Source of the DNA: a virus
DNA length: 24,323 nucleotides
Reading direction: 5' to 3' (one strand)
IMG/VR virus record: IMGVR_UViG_3300025112_000182
Span: 1-24,323 of that record
The notes beneath the pieces are model-generated. The model ran no database searches and was not told the origin of the DNA. It saw only the letters and a program-made list of their open reading frames with translations. Below are positions 14,601 to 22,519 of the stretch, piece by piece (the first letter of the stretch is position 1; the number at the start of each line of letters is the position of its first letter). The position numbers were made by a program, and so were the translations under genes.

Positions 14601-15890
14601 ATGGCGATACCCACCCTTACTCCAAAAAGCACAGTTAGTGCAATCGTACTTCCTGCCACGGGCTCAGCCCTATATGTGGCAGATCAGTGTCCGTTTGGGA
14701 TGTTTACCGGTTCTACAGAGTTTTTATCTGGAGCCGCAGAACAGGTTGCATATACATATAAAAAGCTTGGTGGAGATGTTTTAGATCTTGAAATTACAAC
14801 CGGAAGTGTTTATGCTTCCTACGAAGAGGCAGTATTAGAATATTCTTATATTGTCAACATGCATCAGGCAAAAAATATATTATCAGATGTTTTGGGAATG
14901 ACAACTGGTACTTTCAATAGTGACGGGGAACTGCTTGCAGGCACATTGTCTTCTAGTCTTAGCGGCACACACGTTGCTCTTAAGTATCCACAGTTTACAT
15001 TTTCATACGCACAAAGGGTAGCAGATGCCTTTTCAACCGAGGCACGCGCAGGAGGTACCACGAGAATATATTCCGCATCCTTCAGCACCACTGGAAGTGT
15101 ACAGGATTATGATTTACAGCAGATTCTCCATAGCTCTAGTGTTAATAATTTAGATGCAGCCACAGGCGAACCAGTCCCTTATGCCGGGTTTGTAAGTGGA
15201 AGCAGAATAATAGTGGAAAAAGTTTATTATAAAACTCCTTCATCAATGTGGAGATTTTTTGGATATTATGGCGGACTAAATACCGTGGGTAACCTAGCAA
15301 ACTATGGACAATATGCAGACGATTCAACATTTCAACTAGTCCCAGTTTGGCAAAATAAGGCGCAGGCAATGGCGTTTGAAGACTCGATTTATTCGAGAAA
15401 TTCCCACTGGTCCTTCGAACTAAATAATAATATGTTAAGAATATTTCCTACACCAGTTCAAGGAGGGGCTTCACCGAACTATTTCTGGTTTAATTTTCGG
15501 ATAGTTGAAGATGCCTGGACAGCCTCCTCGGGCTCTATGGTAGATGGAATTAATAATATGAATACAATTCCATTTGCAAATATTCCTTACCAAAATATTA
15601 ATTCTATTGGTAAGCAGTGGATTCGCCGCTTTTCGCTTTCTTTATCAAAAGAGACTCTGGGTCAAGTACGATCCAAATTTGCCACAGTCCCCATTCCAGG
15701 CGAATCTGTTACGCTTAATGGTCCTGCTCTGATCTCGGAGGCACGAGAAGACCAAGACAAGCTCAGAACAGAGTTAAAAGAAACGCTTGATCAATTAACA
15801 TATCAAGCCTTGATGGAGAAGGATTCAGCTATTGCGGAATCAGCCAACACAATTAACCAAAATGTACCAGCAGGCGTGTATGTTGGGTAG
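14601..15890 (+). CDS. 13: Neck protein, T4 gp13-like
   Basis: It follows the capsid gene and precedes gp14- and gp15-like genes, the known T4 neck order. The C-terminal part is the best evidence: LGQVRSKFATVPIPGESVTL at about 354-373 is a conserved stretch of gp13-type neck proteins, followed by a charged helix (EAREDQDKLRTELKETLDQL). The N-terminal half is beta-rich, with aromatic clusters (MWRFFGYYGG, NYFWFNFR). At 429 aa it is longer than T4 gp13 (309 aa), with the extra sequence probably in the N-terminal half. With gp14 it closes the filled head and makes the tail-binding site. Shine-Dalgarno GAGGAGG at about 14584-14590 supports the start. Confidence 0.85.
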   Translation: MAIPTLTPKSTVSAIVLPATGSALYVADQCPFGMFTGSTEFLSGAAEQVAYTYKKLGGDVLDLEITTGSVYASYEEAVLEYSYIVNMHQAKNILSDVLGMTTGTFNSDGELLAGTLSSSLSGTHVALKYPQFTFSYAQRVADAFSTEARAGGTTRIYSASFSTTGSVQDYDLQQILHSSSVNNLDAATGEPVPYAGFVSGSRIIVEKVYYKTPSSMWRFFGYYGGLNTVGNLANYGQYADDSTFQLVPVWQNKAQAMAFEDSIYSRNSHWSFELNNNMLRIFPTPVQGGASPNYFWFNFRIVEDAWTASSGSMVDGINNMNTIPFANIPYQNINSIGKQWIRRFSLSLSKETLGQVRSKFATVPIPGESVTLNGPALISEAREDQDKLRTELKETLDQLTYQALMEKDSAIAESANTINQNVPAGVYVG

Positions 15891-15903
15891 GGGGGTATTT
15901 TAA

Positions 15904-16395
15904 ATGGCTGATGACAAATGGTCCCAACCTTCGCAAGCACCTCCACCACTATTTGTAGGCGAAAAAGAACGTAATCTTGTTAAGCAGGTCAATGATGAAC
16001 TTATTGAACGAGTTATCGGACAACAAGTTGTTTATTATCCCATTGATCAAACTATTACAAATTATAATGATCTTTATGGAGAGGCGATTGAGAAATCATT
16101 TCTACCACCAATACGAGTATACGCACTAGTCGATTACCAAAGTACTGAAACGAAAGCCGATGAATCGGTTGGTATTGATAAGTCTAATACAATTACTATT
16201 TATTTTCACAAAAGAAGGTTGACAGACGATCAAGACTTGTATGTGCGGGAGGGCGACTTTGTTTTATACGGAGACTATTTTTACGAAATAACAAGCGTAT
16301 CCTGGGCACGGCAATTGTTTGGACAGATAGATCATAAATTCGAAATTGTAGCAACATGTTACTATTCAAGAGAGGGACTGTTCGATGCCACCTGA
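15904..16395 (+). CDS. 14: Neck/head closure protein, T4 gp14-like
   Basis: The 163 aa protein is shorter than T4 gp14 (256 aa) but keeps its core. The segment VREGDFVLYGDYFYEITSV followed by ARQLFGQIDHKFEIVA matches the gp14 pattern of EGDLIYFPMDNSLFEINWV followed by FYQLGQN. The N-terminus (MADDKWSQPSQAPPPL) is Pro/Gln-rich and probably extended. It should pair with the gp13-like protein at the head-tail junction. The start lies behind a G-run (TAGGGGGG, about 15888-15895). The last 11 bases overlap the gp15-like gene. Confidence 0.83.
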   Translation: MADDKWSQPSQAPPPLFVGEKERNLVKQVNDELIERVIGQQVVYYPIDQTITNYNDLYGEAIEKSFLPPIRVYALVDYQSTETKADESVGIDKSNTITIYFHKRRLTDDQDLYVREGDFVLYGDYFYEITSVSWARQLFGQIDHKFEIVATCYYSREGLFDAT

Positions 16396-17275
16396 TAACC
16401 CAAGAAACCAAGACTTGGCACCTTTGCAAGAAATACCTTTTATGCCCTCGACAATCGAGACTATTGATCGTGCTTTGTTTGATTATATTGATGATGAGTT
16501 AAATATATCTTGCACGACGAACAAGGGTTTTAATAAATTACCTTTTATCTGGACAGGTGCAGAGCGGGCTTATCAAATTAAACACAATAAAGATTTAAGG
16601 GATTCTAATGGTTTTTTAATATATCCAATAATGACTCTTGAAAGAACAGCTATTTCAAAAGATGTGTCAAAGAGAGGTGCATTTTATGCTGCGATACCCA
16701 ACAGACAAGATGCTAAAGGCGGTTTGATGACAGTCGCAAGAATGATTAAACAAGATAAAACAGCAAATTTTGCCAATGCCGATTCAAAAAGACTTATAAA
16801 TAACAACATAGGAAACAAACAAAACAATTTCCCAAAACATAACTCCAAAGTCGTCTATGAAACGATCACTATGCCCATTCCAATGTATTTAGAAGTACAA
16901 TACACTTTAACTATCCACGCAGAATATCAACAGCAAATAAACGAAGCTCTTACAGCGCTTATGACCACCTCAGTATATGGACCGGATTATTTTAATATTT
17001 CCAAAGATGGACACCATTTTGAAGCTTTCATTGAATCAGACTATGATTTAAATAATAATGCCGCTTCGCTGATGGAGGATACAAGAGGATATCAAACACA
17101 GGCATCTCTTAGGGTACGGGGATATATTATTGGTGGCGATAAAAACGAAGATCGCCCCAAGATTGTTAGACGAGAGAATGCGGTCGAAGTTAAGATCCCA
17201 CGCGAACAGGTAATATTCGGAGACATTCCAGAAAATCTACATGTCAGCGGAAACGTGCCATTTTATCGAGAGTAG
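16385..17275 (+). CDS. 15: Proximal tail sheath stabiliser/tail completion protein, T4 gp15-like
   Basis: The 296 aa protein is close to T4 gp15 (272 aa). Shared features are an N-terminal segment ending FIWTGAERAYQIK, a core with YPIMTLERTA, and the strand pair TMPIPMYLEVQYTLTIHAEYQQQINEALTAL, where T4 has IKMIYELSIFTRYEDDMFQIVEQIL. A C-terminal part with RGYIIGGDKNEDRPKIVRRE is like T4's FEVNGWMYPP. In T4 a gp15 hexamer caps the sheath and binds gp13/14. Start support is AGAGGG at 16371-16376, eight bases upstream and inside the gp14-like gene. A weak hairpin follows the stop. Confidence 0.87.
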   Translation: MPPDNPRNQDLAPLQEIPFMPSTIETIDRALFDYIDDELNISCTTNKGFNKLPFIWTGAERAYQIKHNKDLRDSNGFLIYPIMTLERTAISKDVSKRGAFYAAIPNRQDAKGGLMTVARMIKQDKTANFANADSKRLINNNIGNKQNNFPKHNSKVVYETITMPIPMYLEVQYTLTIHAEYQQQINEALTALMTTSVYGPDYFNISKDGHHFEAFIESDYDLNNNAASLMEDTRGYQTQASLRVRGYIIGGDKNEDRPKIVRRENAVEVKIPREQVIFGDIPENLHVSGNVPFYRE

Positions 17276-17288
17276 TTTTGACTTATTT

Positions 17289-17305
17289 GGGGCTTTCGCC
17301 TTTTG
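17289..17305 (+). terminator. Weak possible terminator after the gp15-like gene
   Basis: GGGGC, TTTC and GCCTT can form a short stem of three Watson-Crick and two G-T pairs, followed by a few T bases. It is much weaker than the other terminators. Its position, just before a promoter-like element at 17311, repeats the layout after the capsid gene. Confidence 0.35.
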
Positions 17306-17310
17306 TTCAA

Positions 17311-17319
17311 CTATTTATT
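17311..17319 (+). promoter_or_regulatory. Candidate late promoter element CTATTTATT
   Basis: The element sits in TTCAACTATTTATTAACG, 68 bases before the sheath ATG, and shares CAACTATTTA with the copy at 14571-14579. The 112-base leader also carries a strong Shine-Dalgarno sequence (AAGGAGA, about 17370-17376) and nothing else I can identify. Confidence 0.4.
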
Positions 17320-17387
17320 AACGATAGCAAGAATATAAAATATTCATATTAATATTGTATTGAAGCAGTACAAGGAGACACTTCATA

Positions 17388-20369
17388 ATGGCAGCTAAGT
17401 CTTTCAAGTTTATTTCACCCGGCATTTTTATTGATGAAATTGATAATTCAGAATTGCCAGCACTTCCAGAGGAAATGGGTCCAGTTATTATCGGACGCAC
17501 AGAACGTGGTCCATCGATGCGACCCATCACGGTTAACGCCTTTTCGGAATTCGTTCAAATATTTGGAAACCCCATCCCAGGCGGACAGGGCGGCGATGTT
17601 TGGCGTGACGGAAACTACCTTGCTCCCACATATGCTGCATATGCTGCTCAAGCGTATTTGAAGAACAGTAACGCTGTTACAATGGTGCGTCTTGCTGGCG
17701 CTCAAAAAAGCGGACTTTCACACGGCTCTTCTGGAGAAGCAGGGTGGCAGACAGCCGCGAAATCAAACGCCGCTAGCGAAGCCACTAATGGCGGCGCTTA
17801 TGGATTGTTTGTTTTCCCATCAGCGTCGGCTCCCACGGCGGCTGGACAAATAATGACAGGTGCCCTTGCCGCAGTCTGGTATTTAAACGAAGGTTCACTC
17901 ACCATTTCGGGATCGGCAAGAAACTGCACTGGAGCAGGAGCGCTCGGCTCTTTCGTTACTGGTAGTGGTGTTATGATTAGATCTTTAAGTGCCAATACAC
18001 GGGTTGCAGGAACCGCACAGTCTTCCTCCGCAGCGGTTGCTAATGAGTTTTATGCAATTATCAAAAACAACGACGGTAATATTGTAGAAGAAACCGCATT
18101 TAACTTTTCTCCCTCTTCCGCGAGATACATAAGAAAAGTTTTCAACACAAACCCAACTCTTGTAAACTCAGCAATTACCAGAACGGCACAACAAAAAACT
18201 TATTTCCTTGGTGGAAGTTTTGAAAGACACTTAGGTGTCTATGCTACCGGCTCTTCAGCGGGACAATCATGGGGCGTCGTTCTGGGTCTTGATAGTGGCT
18301 CCAGTGCCGCTGCTGCTGATTTCCGTATGGGATTCCAAGCGGCACAAACTCCCTGGATTATTTCACAAGATCTTCAGTCATCTTATACCAACTACGAAAT
18401 AACGAACACTAGTCGTGTTAGGAAACTGTTCAAGTTCCACACGCTTGATGCCGGTGAAGATGAGATGAAGAAACTTAAGATCTCTATTACCGACATTAAG
18501 GTTGCAACCAATGATTTTGATCCTTACGGTTCATTCAGTGTCGAAATCAGAGATGCGCGTGATAATGACAATGCACCAGTTGTGCTAGAAAGATTTAATG
18601 CCTGTAACCTTAACCCTAACTCGAACAAATATGTTTCACGAGTTATCGGAGATCAATACCTTTCATGGGATGATACCGAAAGACGACATAGATTATACGG
18701 AAATTATCTTAATGCATCACAATATGTGCGCGTTGAAGTTAATAGTGACGTAGATGCTGGTGTAACGGATCCGGCACTTCTTCCCTTCGGTTCATATGGA
18801 CCCATTCGGATGAAGTCGTGGACATTTCATAGTGGCGCGGCCGCCACATCGCCCGATGCCTCTGGTCAAAACGCCTGGGTACGTGGCGGAAGTAATATCA
18901 CCCAACCAGTGAAGGGTGTTGATCAATTATTCATAAACATATCGGGCTCGCAAGTCGCGGCTGGGGACGGTGACAATTTCCCGATCCGTGACGAATGGTA
19001 CACTCAGCTTAAAGCGGTATATCCCACTCTTCCATTGAGAGCAAGCGCTTCCGCTGGTGGCGTTCCTAATCCAAAGGATGCATATTTCGGAGCGGACTCC
19101 ACACAGGCTTCCAACAACCGACATGATGATAGCTATGCCGATGTGCTACAGGTACTGCCATATTCTGGCGACTCCTTTACCACAGCCGCAGGCACTGAAT
19201 TTTCATATCTATTTAGCCTTGATGACCTAAGCTCTTCTGCTGGAAATCTCGCCGGAACAGGTGTTGCGGTTTGGGTTTCTGGTTCCCGCGCAGCCGGAAC
19301 ATCTTACACGGCTCTAAGTGGTACGTATAAAGAGGTCTTAGATGAGGGATATAACAGATTTACTGTTCCACTCTATGGCGGGTTCAACGGTCTAGATATT
19401 AGAGACAAAGAACCTTTTAACAATACCGATCTCGCTGATGGAGCAGATTCAACAAATTATGGTTACTATTCCGTTAAGCGAGCAATTGATACGGTTGCTG
19501 ACCCAGAGGTTGCAGAATATAACTTAATGGCTGCACCCGGTATCTGGAATGAAAGCCTTACTGCCCATATGATTGAGGTATGTGAAGCTCGGGGCGATGC
19601 GCTCGCAGTCATCGATCCTAAGACCGGCTTCTATGCCGAGACAGAAAACACAAACTCAGTGAGTTCTAACCTAGGATCTGTCGCAACAGCCGTCACAAAC
19701 ATGAGAAATAGAAAGATTAATTCAAGTTATGGATGTGCTTACTACCCATGGGTCCAGATTAGAGACAATATTAGTAACAGCATTCTGTGGGCACCCCCCA
19801 GTATTGTAGCGCTTGGTACATTCTCTAGCGCACAAAAGAGGAGCGAGCTTTGGTTTGCCCCCGCTGGCTTTACGAGGGGAGGTTTGACCGAAGGCTCTGC
19901 TGGATTACCAGTATTACAGACCCGCGAAAGACTAACCTCCAAGAACCGTGATGATCTCTATGAAGCAAACATTAATCCAATTGCTACATTCCCAGCAGAG
20001 GGTATTGTAATCTTTGGTCAAAAGACACTTCAGGTAACGCCTTCGGCATTAGACAGAATTAATGTGCGTCGTTTGATGATTTTTGTCAAGAAAGAGATTT
20101 CAAGAATGGCAGCTACGCTTCTATTCGATCAAAACGTGCAATCAACTTGGGATCGGTTCTTAAACAAGGTTAACCCCTTCTTAAGAAGTGTGCAGGCGAG
20201 ACTTGGACTTACAGACTTTAGAGTTATTTTGGATGAAACCACAACAACTCCAGAGCTAATTGATAGAAACATTATGTACGCTAAGATTCTATTAAAACCC
20301 GCACGAGCAATTGAGTTTATTGCACTCGATTTTGTTATCACAAATACAGGTGCTAGCTTTGAAGATTAA
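17388..20369 (+). CDS. 18: Contractile tail sheath protein, T4 gp18-like
   Basis: The N-terminal FISPGIFIDEID, then GPVIIGRTERGP and the AYAAQAYLKNSNAVTMVRL helix are hallmarks of phage sheath proteins. The C-terminal conserved domain is also clear: TFPAEGIVIFGQKTLQ, RINVRRLMIFVKKEI, then FRVILDETTTTPELIDRN and KPARAIEFIALDFV. The conserved N- and C-terminal domains form the inner polymer around the tube and drive contraction. At 993 aa it is far longer than T4 gp18 (659 aa). The additional sequence lies in the middle (about residues 120-650), rich in Ser, Ala and Gly, and probably forms outward-facing domains. It is probably transcribed with the tube gene, from the element at 17311 if that is a promoter. 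Confidence 0.95.
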   Translation: MAAKSFKFISPGIFIDEIDNSELPALPEEMGPVIIGRTERGPSMRPITVNAFSEFVQIFGNPIPGGQGGDVWRDGNYLAPTYAAYAAQAYLKNSNAVTMVRLAGAQKSGLSHGSSGEAGWQTAAKSNAASEATNGGAYGLFVFPSASAPTAAGQIMTGALAAVWYLNEGSLTISGSARNCTGAGALGSFVTGSGVMIRSLSANTRVAGTAQSSSAAVANEFYAIIKNNDGNIVEETAFNFSPSSARYIRKVFNTNPTLVNSAITRTAQQKTYFLGGSFERHLGVYATGSSAGQSWGVVLGLDSGSSAAAADFRMGFQAAQTPWIISQDLQSSYTNYEITNTSRVRKLFKFHTLDAGEDEMKKLKISITDIKVATNDFDPYGSFSVEIRDARDNDNAPVVLERFNACNLNPNSNKYVSRVIGDQYLSWDDTERRHRLYGNYLNASQYVRVEVNSDVDAGVTDPALLPFGSYGPIRMKSWTFHSGAAATSPDASGQNAWVRGGSNITQPVKGVDQLFINISGSQVAAGDGDNFPIRDEWYTQLKAVYPTLPLRASASAGGVPNPKDAYFGADSTQASNNRHDDSYADVLQVLPYSGDSFTTAAGTEFSYLFSLDDLSSSAGNLAGTGVAVWVSGSRAAGTSYTALSGTYKEVLDEGYNRFTVPLYGGFNGLDIRDKEPFNNTDLADGADSTNYGYYSVKRAIDTVADPEVAEYNLMAAPGIWNESLTAHMIEVCEARGDALAVIDPKTGFYAETENTNSVSSNLGSVATAVTNMRNRKINSSYGCAYYPWVQIRDNISNSILWAPPSIVALGTFSSAQKRSELWFAPAGFTRGGLTEGSAGLPVLQTRERLTSKNRDDLYEANINPIATFPAEGIVIFGQKTLQVTPSALDRINVRRLMIFVKKEISRMAATLLFDQNVQSTWDRFLNKVNPFLRSVQARLGLTDFRVILDETTTTPELIDRNIMYAKILLKPARAIEFIALDFVITNTGASFED

Positions 20370-20411
20370 GAATAAAAGAACTATATATTATAGAAACAGG
20401 AGAAACAAATA

Positions 20412-20963
20412 ATGGCACAAAATTTCTGGTCATCAAAGGACTTAGAGCCAAAACGCCAGTTTAGATTTATTGTAAGCTTACAGCCCGGTGGAACCGAGTT
20501 GAGATTTGCTTGTAAAACGGCAGATCGCCCAAGTTATACAGTTGGCGAACAAGAGCACCGATTCTTTAACCACACTTTTTATTATCCTGGTAGAATGAAC
20601 TGGAATACAGTTGGGATGACCCTAGTTGACGCCATAACTCCAGGTTCAACCGAAGTTCTTTATGACTATTTATCTGATATCGGTATTCAGCAGCCCAGGG
20701 ATTTTACTTCCGCGACATCGACAACGATTACGAAGCAGTCTGCTGTAAACTCGCTTGGCGATGTTAAGATCAGGGAACTTGGCACAAATGATAAGGGTGA
20801 TACGGTCATTATAGGCGAATGGGCACTAGTTAATGCTTTTATAACCGAAGTAAACTTCGGTAGCCACTCATATGATGCAGATGAGATGGTTGAAATAAGC
20901 CTAACATTGCGATATGATTGGGCAGAATATGATGCAATACCGACAGGTAGAAAATTAGCATAA
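20412..20963 (+). CDS. 19: Tail tube protein, T4 gp19-like
   Basis: The 183 aa protein lies directly after the sheath gene, as in T4 (gp19, 163 aa). It shows the expected pattern: an N-terminal FWSSKDLEPKRQFRFIVSLQ, a mid-strand RPSYTVGEQEHRFFNHTFYYPGR, and a C-terminal FITEVNFGSHSYDADEMVEI strand followed by SLTLRYDWAEYDA. Its hexamers stack to form the inner tube that passes DNA and is driven into the host when the sheath contracts. Shine-Dalgarno CAGGAG (about 20398-20403) supports the start. Confidence 0.95.
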   Translation: MAQNFWSSKDLEPKRQFRFIVSLQPGGTELRFACKTADRPSYTVGEQEHRFFNHTFYYPGRMNWNTVGMTLVDAITPGSTEVLYDYLSDIGIQQPRDFTSATSTTITKQSAVNSLGDVKIRELGTNDKGDTVIIGEWALVNAFITEVNFGSHSYDADEMVEISLTLRYDWAEYDAIPTGRKLA

Positions 20964-20989
20964 TTTAATTTTAAAAATTATACTAATTA

Positions 20990-21011
20990 CTGTATACTAT
21001 AACATATACAG
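20990..21011 (+). promoter_or_regulatory. Hairpin touching the Shine-Dalgarno sequence of the gp26-type gene
   Basis: CTGTATA (20990-20996) and TATACAG (21005-21011) are perfect inverted repeats with an eight-base loop. The right arm overlaps the start of the AGAGG Shine-Dalgarno sequence (21010-21014). If folded in RNA it could limit ribosome access to the gene at 21020. It is AT-rich, so its stability is modest, and an operator role is also possible. Confidence 0.4.
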
Positions 21012-21019
21012 AGGTATAA

Positions 21020-21895
21020 ATGGCTAGAAATAATCAAGCACGCACTGGTGTTGCGGAAGCACCAACCGATGCTGTTGAAAACGAAACTCCGGTGGAGCCC
21101 AAGGCACCACCCAAGCCGGGTGGTCTTGCATATGTCGCCCCCACAGAGTTTGTAGAGCTTCCGTCCGAGGGGCGCTATTACCCTCCGGGACACCCGCTAT
21201 ATAAGCAGGATACGGTTGAGATAAGATATATGACTGCCAAAGACGAAGATATTCTGACATCACAGACTCTTTTGCGTAAAGGCGTTGCGGTTGATCGAAT
21301 GCTGGAAAATCTCTTGATTAACCAAGATATTGATGTTGATGATTTGCTTGCTGGCGACAAGAGCGCACTAATTCTTGCCGCTAGGATTTCTGGATATGGT
21401 TCGTCTTATCAAACTAGAGTCACATGTCCAGGGTGCAAAATAGCATCGGTTTATGATTTCGATCTTGACGCAACTTCTACAAGTCCAGGCACAGTTGTGA
21501 CAGAAGGAGTTGAGGAAGTTGAGATATCCCCAAACGGCACTTTTTTGGTAACACTACCTACAACAGAATATCAAGTTGAGTTTCGACTCTTAACTGGAAA
21601 AGATGAAAAATACTTAACAGAAGCAGCCAATAAAAAATCAAAGATGAATTTACCAGATTCCAATTCTACAGAATTGTTAAAAAGGCTTATTATCTCAGTT
21701 AACGATGTTACCAATAGCAGAGAAGTAAGTGATTTTGTTGATAATATGCCAGCCCTCGATTCGCGTTTCCTTCGGGCTTGTGTTATTGGCGCAACTCCAA
21801 ACGTTGACATGTCACAAGAATACTCTTGCTCTAACTGCGGCTATGAATCCGAAATGGAGGTGCCGCTTACAGCGGACTTTTTTTGGCCTGGGTAA
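21020..21895 (+). CDS. 26: Baseplate/tail assembly protein, T4 gp26 type, with zinc ribbon
   Basis: After a Pro/Glu-rich N-terminus (1-40) comes the family motif VELPSEGRYYPPGHPLY at 45-61, then EIRYMTAKDEDILTS, which mark T4 gp26/baseplate-type proteins. Cys136-x-x-Cys139 (CPGC) and Cys270-x-x-Cys273 (CSNC) form a likely zinc ribbon. The C-terminus is VPLTADFFWPG. In T4, gp26 is a hub-assembly component; related proteins next to tape measure genes probably act as tail assembly chaperones, which is inference. Start support is AGAGG at 21010-21014. Near the 3' end a run of seven T bases could shift ribosomes into the +1 frame (see 21878-21884). Confidence 0.87.
   Translation: MARNNQARTGVAEAPTDAVENETPVEPKAPPKPGGLAYVAPTEFVELPSEGRYYPPGHPLYKQDTVEIRYMTAKDEDILTSQTLLRKGVAVDRMLENLLINQDIDVDDLLAGDKSALILAARISGYGSSYQTRVTCPGCKIASVYDFDLDATSTSPGTVVTEGVEEVEISPNGTFLVTLPTTEYQVEFRLLTGKDEKYLTEAANKKSKMNLPDSNSTELLKRLIISVNDVTNSREVSDFVDNMPALDSRFLRACVIGATPNVDMSQEYSCSNCGYESEMEVPLTADFFWPG
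21878..21884 (+). other. Candidate programmed +1 frameshift site (T7 run)
   Basis: The zero frame reads TTT TTT TGG CCT GGG TAA. A +1 slip of the second TTT (21881-21883) onto 21882-21884 keeps full Phe pairing and enters a frame open from 21885 to the TGA at 22082. The fused product would have 288 residues of the gp26-type protein plus 65 more, 353 in all. The T run lies four codons before the zero-frame stop. A -1 slip would need a C-U-U codon and enters the wrong frame. This is sequence inference only. Confidence 0.4.
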
Positions 21896-21902
21896 TGAAT
21901 AT

Positions 21903-22082
21903 ATGGAGATGGTTTACGAGCATTTCTTTTATTTAAAAATGCACGGTAACTGGGGCTTTCAAGAGGCATATAATTTACCAATTGGGTTGCGTAATTGGTT
22001 TGTGAAAAGGCTATCGAAACATTTCGAAGAACAAAATCACGAAGTAGAAAAAGCAAAAAACAAGTCGAAAGTCCGCCGCTGA
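21903..22082 (+). CDS. Small tail assembly protein or frameshift extension, 59 aa from its own ATG
   Basis: The small ORF (MEMVYEHFFYLKMHGNWGFQ, then EAYNLPIGLRNWFVKRLSKH and a Lys-rich tail) lies in the +1 frame of the gp26-type gene and starts eight bases after its stop. Its make-up, a short helix with Trp-Gly/Phe, a NLP-x-G-L-R-x-W-F segment and a charged C-terminus, is like small proteins that follow gp26-type genes in other phages. I see no Shine-Dalgarno sequence at a proper distance (the nearest, GGAGG at about 21856, is too far), so it is made either by re-initiation after the upstream stop or by frameshift fusion at 21878. The layout parallels the G/GT tail chaperones of lambda-like phages. 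Confidence 0.7.
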   Translation: MEMVYEHFFYLKMHGNWGFQEAYNLPIGLRNWFVKRLSKHFEEQNHEVEKAKNKSKVRR

Positions 22083-22095
22083 ACTTATACTATGA

Positions 22096-22128
22096 GAAAA
22101 TTGGGTTAACGCCCAATTTTCTTTTTTT
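22096..22128 (+). terminator. Strong rho-independent terminator
   Basis: GAAAATTGGG (22096-22105) and CCCAATTTTC (22112-22121) are perfect inverted repeats with a six-base loop, followed by seven T bases at 22122-22128. It lies 13 bases after the small ORF and would separate the assembly genes from the tape measure gene. An A-run on the opposite strand is lacking, so it acts mainly in the plus direction. Confidence 0.92.
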
Positions 22129-22170
22129 ATGGAACTAATTAAAGAAGCAGCAATATAAGGAAAACTTCTC

Positions 22171-22506
22171 ATGAAAGATAATGGTGACTTAGTGCCAATT
22201 AAAATTGATTTAACAATTGGCAATGCAATTAACGAAAGTTACCTTGCTATGTTTGGTGGCGCAATTCAAACAATTCTAGGTGGAATGTTTGGTGCTCGAA
22301 GCCCCGCTCTTGTTCCCGTTAATGTTGTGGGATCGAGTTCACAAATTAAATCTTTTGAAAAAGCTCTCGCGGGTGAAGCCAAATACCTCAGAGCAATGAA
22401 CAAATATGGTTTAAATGATCCAAAGGTTGTAAAGAACAAAGCAGCTTTAGATAAAGCAATAAAAAGCTTCGAAAAAGAAACCGGAATTATTTGGCCATTT
22501 AAATAG
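22171..22506 (+). CDS. Unrecognised 111 aa protein before the tape measure gene
   Basis: The start has AAGG at 22157-22160, ten bases upstream. The N-terminal half includes hydrophobic Gly-rich stretches (LAMFGGAIQTILGGMFGA, about 26-43) that could form a membrane-active or packed helix. The C-terminal half is a charged Lys-rich helix pair ending IIWPFK. No cysteine or catalytic motif is visible. Position between a terminator and the tape measure gene suggests a tail-associated protein. The hydrophobic helix would fit something released with, or chaperoning, the tape measure protein, but that is a guess. Confidence 0.75.
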   Translation: MKDNGDLVPIKIDLTIGNAINESYLAMFGGAIQTILGGMFGARSPALVPVNVVGSSSQIKSFEKALAGEAKYLRAMNKYGLNDPKVVKNKAALDKAIKSFEKETGIIWPFK

Positions 22507-22519
22507 GATTTAATAAATT

